In this document: positions 6,458-8,635 of the stretch, one piece after another
Layout of the letters: each line of letters starts with the position of its first letter
How positions within the stretch are numbered: the stretch's first letter is position 1
DNA from: Anaerolineae bacterium
Lineage (GTDB): Bacteria > Chloroflexota > Anaerolineae > B4-G1
Assembly: GCA_030620125.1 (NCBI GenBank)
Contig: JAUXFI010000077.1
Location: 1 to 8,635 of the forward strand
Length of the DNA: 8,635 bases
Direction of reading: 5' to 3'
Made by a program: the position numbers and the translations under genes
Notes under the pieces: model-generated
Told to the model about the DNA's origin: nothing
Database searches by the model: none
What the model saw: only the letters and a program-made list of their open reading frames with translations

Positions 6458-7443
6458 TGAAAGAATTGATTCGCAAATTGGTGCAAACTCACAGCCCCTC
6501 AGGATGCGAGGAGCAGATACGTGCCGTCATCCGCGCCGAGGTCGAATCCTTTGCCGACGAACTTCGAGTGGACCCGCTGGGCAGCCTGGTCATCCACAAG
6601 CAGGGCAGCGGTGAAGGCAAACGTATCGTTCTGGCCGCCCACATGGACGAAATCGGCGTGATGGTGACTTTTGTGGACGAGAAGGGATTCGCCCGCTTCA
6701 CGCGCATTGGCGGGGTTAGCCCGCTCACCTGTGTAGGTGCGCGGGTCGTCTTCGCCGCTGGGATAGTGGGTGTCATCGGCGTCGAGGAGAAACGCGACGA
6801 CACCAACAAGATCCCAAAGCTCGAGCAACTGTACATTGACGTGGGAGCCACGAGCCGCGATGATTGCCCCGTGCACGTGGGCGACTCGGCGGCGTTCGTG
6901 CGGCCCTTCATCGCACAAGGCACCCGCTTGATCTCCAAGGCGATGGACGACCGCATCGGATGCGCAGTGTTGATCGAGACGCTGCGCCGCCTGGAAAAAA
7001 CGCCGCACGACGTATACTTCGTCTTCAGCGTACAGGAGGAGACGACGCTCTCGGGGGCACGCACTTCCGCCTACGGCATTGATCCCGACCTGGCCATCGC
7101 CGTGGACGTGACGGGGACCGGTGACAGGCCAGAGTGCCACCCAATGGCAGTGGAGTTGGGCAAGGGACCAGCGGTGAAGGTGCAGGACTCGGGGATGATT
7201 GCCCACCCACAGGTGCGCGACCTGCTGGTGCAGCGGGCGCAGGAGGCGGACATCCCCTACCAACTGGAGGTGTTGGAGCGAGGCACGACTGACGCGGCGG
7301 CGATGCAACTGGTGCGGGCGGGCGTACCGTCTGGCTGCCTCTCCATCCCCTGCCGCTACATCCACTCTCCTTCCGAGATAGTGGACGAGAGAGACGTGGA
7401 GAACAGCGTGCGGTTGCTATTAGAGGTATTGCGGGCGGCGTGA
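6457..7443 (+). CDS. M42 family metallo-aminopeptidase, paralogue 3
   Basis: A 328-aa M42 aminopeptidase, the shortest of the three. It has no signal peptide. The active site is intact: H62 (LAAHMDEIG), D164 (SKAMDDRIG), E194 and E195 (VQEETTLSGA), D217 (AVDVT) and H303 (CRYIHSP). The stretch after the catalytic Glu pair reads TTLSGA, where M42 enzymes usually have VGLRGA. The substrate-side motif is GTTDAAAM (276-283), rather than GGTDAGAI. These changes sit near the active site and may alter specificity. The ATG overlaps the previous stop by one base, with AAGGAG (6447-6452) 4 nt upstream. The ComEA-like gene starts 23 nt after its stop. Function beyond aminopeptidase is not determinable, and mixed assembly with the upstream paralogues is an inference. 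Confidence 0.92.
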   Translation: MKELIRKLVQTHSPSGCEEQIRAVIRAEVESFADELRVDPLGSLVIHKQGSGEGKRIVLAAHMDEIGVMVTFVDEKGFARFTRIGGVSPLTCVGARVVFAAGIVGVIGVEEKRDDTNKIPKLEQLYIDVGATSRDDCPVHVGDSAAFVRPFIAQGTRLISKAMDDRIGCAVLIETLRRLEKTPHDVYFVFSVQEETTLSGARTSAYGIDPDLAIAVDVTGTGDRPECHPMAVELGKGPAVKVQDSGMIAHPQVRDLLVQRAQEADIPYQLEVLERGTTDAAAMQLVRAGVPSGCLSIPCRYIHSPSEIVDERDVENSVRLLLEVLRAA

Positions 7444-7455
7444 CGCATCCAGCTT

Positions 7456-7461
7456 AGGTGG
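7456..7461 (+). promoter_or_regulatory. Ribosome binding site that decides the start of the ComEA-like gene
   Basis: AGGTGG ends 5 nt before ATG 7467 and fits the anti-Shine-Dalgarno sequence. The in-frame GTG at 7458 lies inside this site, so it is unlikely to be the start. Confidence 0.65.
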
Positions 7462-7466
7462 GAGAT

Positions 7467-8081
7467 ATGACGGATCAGGGAGCAGCGCGGTACCGGGGCT
7501 ACATCATCCTATGTTCGGTGGTCAGTCTCATCGTTGGTGGTGCGATTGGCTACTTCGCTCCGCACCCTCAAGATAGCACGCCTATCGTCGTTTCCACTCC
7601 TCTCCCCACCTCGACCCCGCCTCCCACTCCTGCTCCGCTCCCCATCCGGGTCCACGTCAGCGGCGCGGTGCGCCAACCAGCAGTCTACGAACTGCCCCCA
7701 GGCAGCATCGTCCAGGACGCGATAGACGCCGCTGGCGGTCCGGCCTCCGACGCCGATTTGGACCACATCAATCTGGCCCTCGGATTACAAGATCAACAGA
7801 AAATCTACGTGCCGCGCCAGGGAGAGATGGATCCACCGCCGTCGGTTTCGGGCGGCTCGTCAGGCAGCGGGGGATCGGCGGGGGCGCTGGTCGACACCAA
7901 CACGGCCACGGTAGCGGAACTGGAGACGCTGCCACGCGTCGGCCCGGCGACGGCGCAGCGCATCCTGGAGTATCGCGAGGCCAACGGCCCGTTTGAGACC
8001 ATCGAAGACGTTCAGAACATTCCAGGCATCGGCCCGGCGACTTTTGAAGGGCTTGAGGATTTGATTACGGTAGGGCCGTAG
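7467..8081 (+). CDS. comEA: ComEA-like protein: membrane anchor, SLBB domain, helix-hairpin-helix DNA-binding domain
   Basis: A 204-aa protein with the ComEA architecture. One hydrophobic helix (about residues 12-31) anchors it in the membrane. A Pro/Thr/Ser linker (37-59) follows, then an SLBB domain (60-118; IRVHVSGAVRQPAVYEL, DAIDAAGG, NLALGL, IYVPRQG), a Gly/Ser linker (about 126-140) and a paired helix-hairpin-helix (143-202; NTATVAELETLPRVGPATAQRI, YREANGPFETIEDV, IPGIGPATFEGL). ComEA binds double-stranded DNA outside the cytoplasmic membrane during natural transformation. In the first hairpin the usual LPGIG is LPRVG, so the first Gly is replaced by Arg157; the second, IPGIG, is canonical. 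It ends the M42 unit and is followed by a strong terminator, so comEC is not directly downstream. A general surface DNA-binding role for nutrient uptake is also possible. Start ATG 7467 is set by the ribosome site. Confidence 0.86.
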   Translation: MTDQGAARYRGYIILCSVVSLIVGGAIGYFAPHPQDSTPIVVSTPLPTSTPPPTPAPLPIRVHVSGAVRQPAVYELPPGSIVQDAIDAAGGPASDADLDHINLALGLQDQQKIYVPRQGEMDPPPSVSGGSSGSGGSAGALVDTNTATVAELETLPRVGPATAQRILEYREANGPFETIEDVQNIPGIGPATFEGLEDLITVGP

Positions 8082-8118
8082 AGGAGACGACGCGCGGGTC
8101 GCCGTGAGGGGAAATGAG

Positions 8119-8150
8119 AAGCAGGACAGCGAATGGCTGTCCTGCTTTGT
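8119..8150 (+). terminator. Rho-independent terminator after the ComEA-like gene
   Basis: A perfect 12-bp stem (8119-8130 with 8136-8147, GC-rich AGCAGGACAGC type) and a 5-nt loop GAATG, followed by TTTGTT on the plus strand. It lies between convergent genes and could also slow minus-strand transcripts, but the T-tract is clearer on the plus strand. Confidence 0.88.
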
Positions 8151-8199
8151 TGCCTAACAGAATGGGAAAGTGGTGATGGGGGAGAAAAGCCCCTCGTCA

Positions 8200-8635
8200 T
8201 CACTCCACGGGAAGTACTTCACCAGTGATGGCATCTACGGTGAAAATCGGCCCGGTCAGATTCTGCGCATTGTATAGAGTCCAAACGGGATGGGGCTGTC
8301 CCTCTGGCTTCGCCAGACGGTAGGCGACCAACAAGTAAGGAAGCTGGGCCAGTAAGCTATCTTCCTCCTCGAGATACCTCTCCAACACCGCAACGTTATC
8401 CACCACGGCCCATTCATCTCCCAAAGACTCTAGTTCCTCCAGAGAGGGCTCTATATAGCTTGGGATCTTCGTTTCGTTGGCTCCGAGCACCTTGCCGTTC
8501 AGTACCTCTACGATGTACTCCGTCTCACCTCCTGGGACGCTAAAACGAAAGAACCAACTGGGGTTATCGTTGTCCAAGGGGATAACGAAAGCGCGCTCTA
8601 TCGAAGTGAAAGGTACCACGCCGTACCATTCCGCA
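8200..8635 (-). CDS. PepSY-like protein, C-terminal part (5' end outside window)
   Basis: A minus-strand reading frame open to the right window edge; about 144 residues are visible. A GTG at 8617-8619 could start it, but the frame stays open to the edge and reads AEWYGVVPF across that point, which looks like continuing protein. I therefore treat it as 5'-truncated. The first half, with FFRFSVPGGETEYIVEVLNG, and the end, GPIFTVDAITGEVLPVE, both resemble PepSY (YpeB-type) repeats, whose strands end in a vDaxTGev-like motif. Such domains occur in secreted or membrane proteins and may inhibit or modulate peptidases. The middle is acidic (LEELESLGDEW, LEEEDS). No membrane helix is visible in this part. 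The gene converges on the M42-comEA unit. The assignment is by motif only and is moderate; a generic lipoprotein is an alternative. Confidence 0.6.
   Translation of the reverse strand, partial: AEWYGVVPFTSIERAFVIPLDNDNPSWFFRFSVPGGETEYIVEVLNGKVLGANETKIPSYIEPSLEELESLGDEWAVVDNVAVLERYLEEEDSLLAQLPYLLVAYRLAKPEGQPHPVWTLYNAQNLTGPIFTVDAITGEVLPVE

Noticed and set aside
6499..7365. Long minus-strand reading frame (288 codons) opposite the third M42 gene
   Set aside because: His/Arg-rich sequence without any recognisable motif, antisense to an intact peptidase gene; typical GC-rich shadow frame.

Overview
The window reads as ordinary, fairly GC-rich bacterial chromosome with compact genes and short gaps. 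I see no mobile element, CRISPR array, tRNA or rRNA. The gene content suggests a Chloroflexota-type (Anaerolineae-like) bacterium: several adjacent M42 aminopeptidases, long Pro/Thr (PTxTPT) surface linkers, a PH-DUF1648 membrane protein and a DUF92 protein. That assignment is inference from gene style, not from a marker gene.

Layout. Positions 1-1781 (minus strand) hold an iron module, fur-feoA-feoB, transcribed leftwards from a promoter at 1754-1781. A 19-bp Fur-box-like palindrome (1734-1752) lies over the expected transcription start. FeoB runs off the left edge. Diverging from it on the plus strand is a membrane protein with a PH-like domain and a DUF1648-type segment (1862-2761), with its own promoter at 1805-1833. 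It is followed by a DUF92 polytopic membrane protein (2795-3646).

Positions 3683-8150 look like a second plus-strand transcription unit. A strong promoter (TTGACA, 17-bp spacer, TATCAT, extended -10) precedes a 180-aa membrane-anchored Pro/Thr-repeat protein. Then come three consecutive M42-family metallo-aminopeptidase paralogues, packed with an 8-nt gap and a 1-nt overlap, and a ComEA-like protein (membrane anchor, SLBB, helix-hairpin-helix). A perfect 12-bp hairpin terminator at 8119-8150 closes the unit. Beyond it, a convergent minus-strand gene with PepSY-like sequence enters from the right edge.

How the parts work together. The Feo module imports ferrous iron and is probably autoregulated by Fur. 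The M42 enzymes lack signal peptides, so they probably act in the cytoplasm on peptides from protein breakdown or uptake. All three keep the full two-metal active site, but the first has diverged most from the other two. They could form mixed TET-type dodecamers. Co-transcription with a surface Pro/Thr protein and a DNA-binding ComEA-like protein may reflect a shared nutrient-scavenging theme, but this is a hypothesis. The most distinctive structure in the window is the stalk-M42-M42-M42-comEA unit. I do not see clear evidence for a wholly new system.
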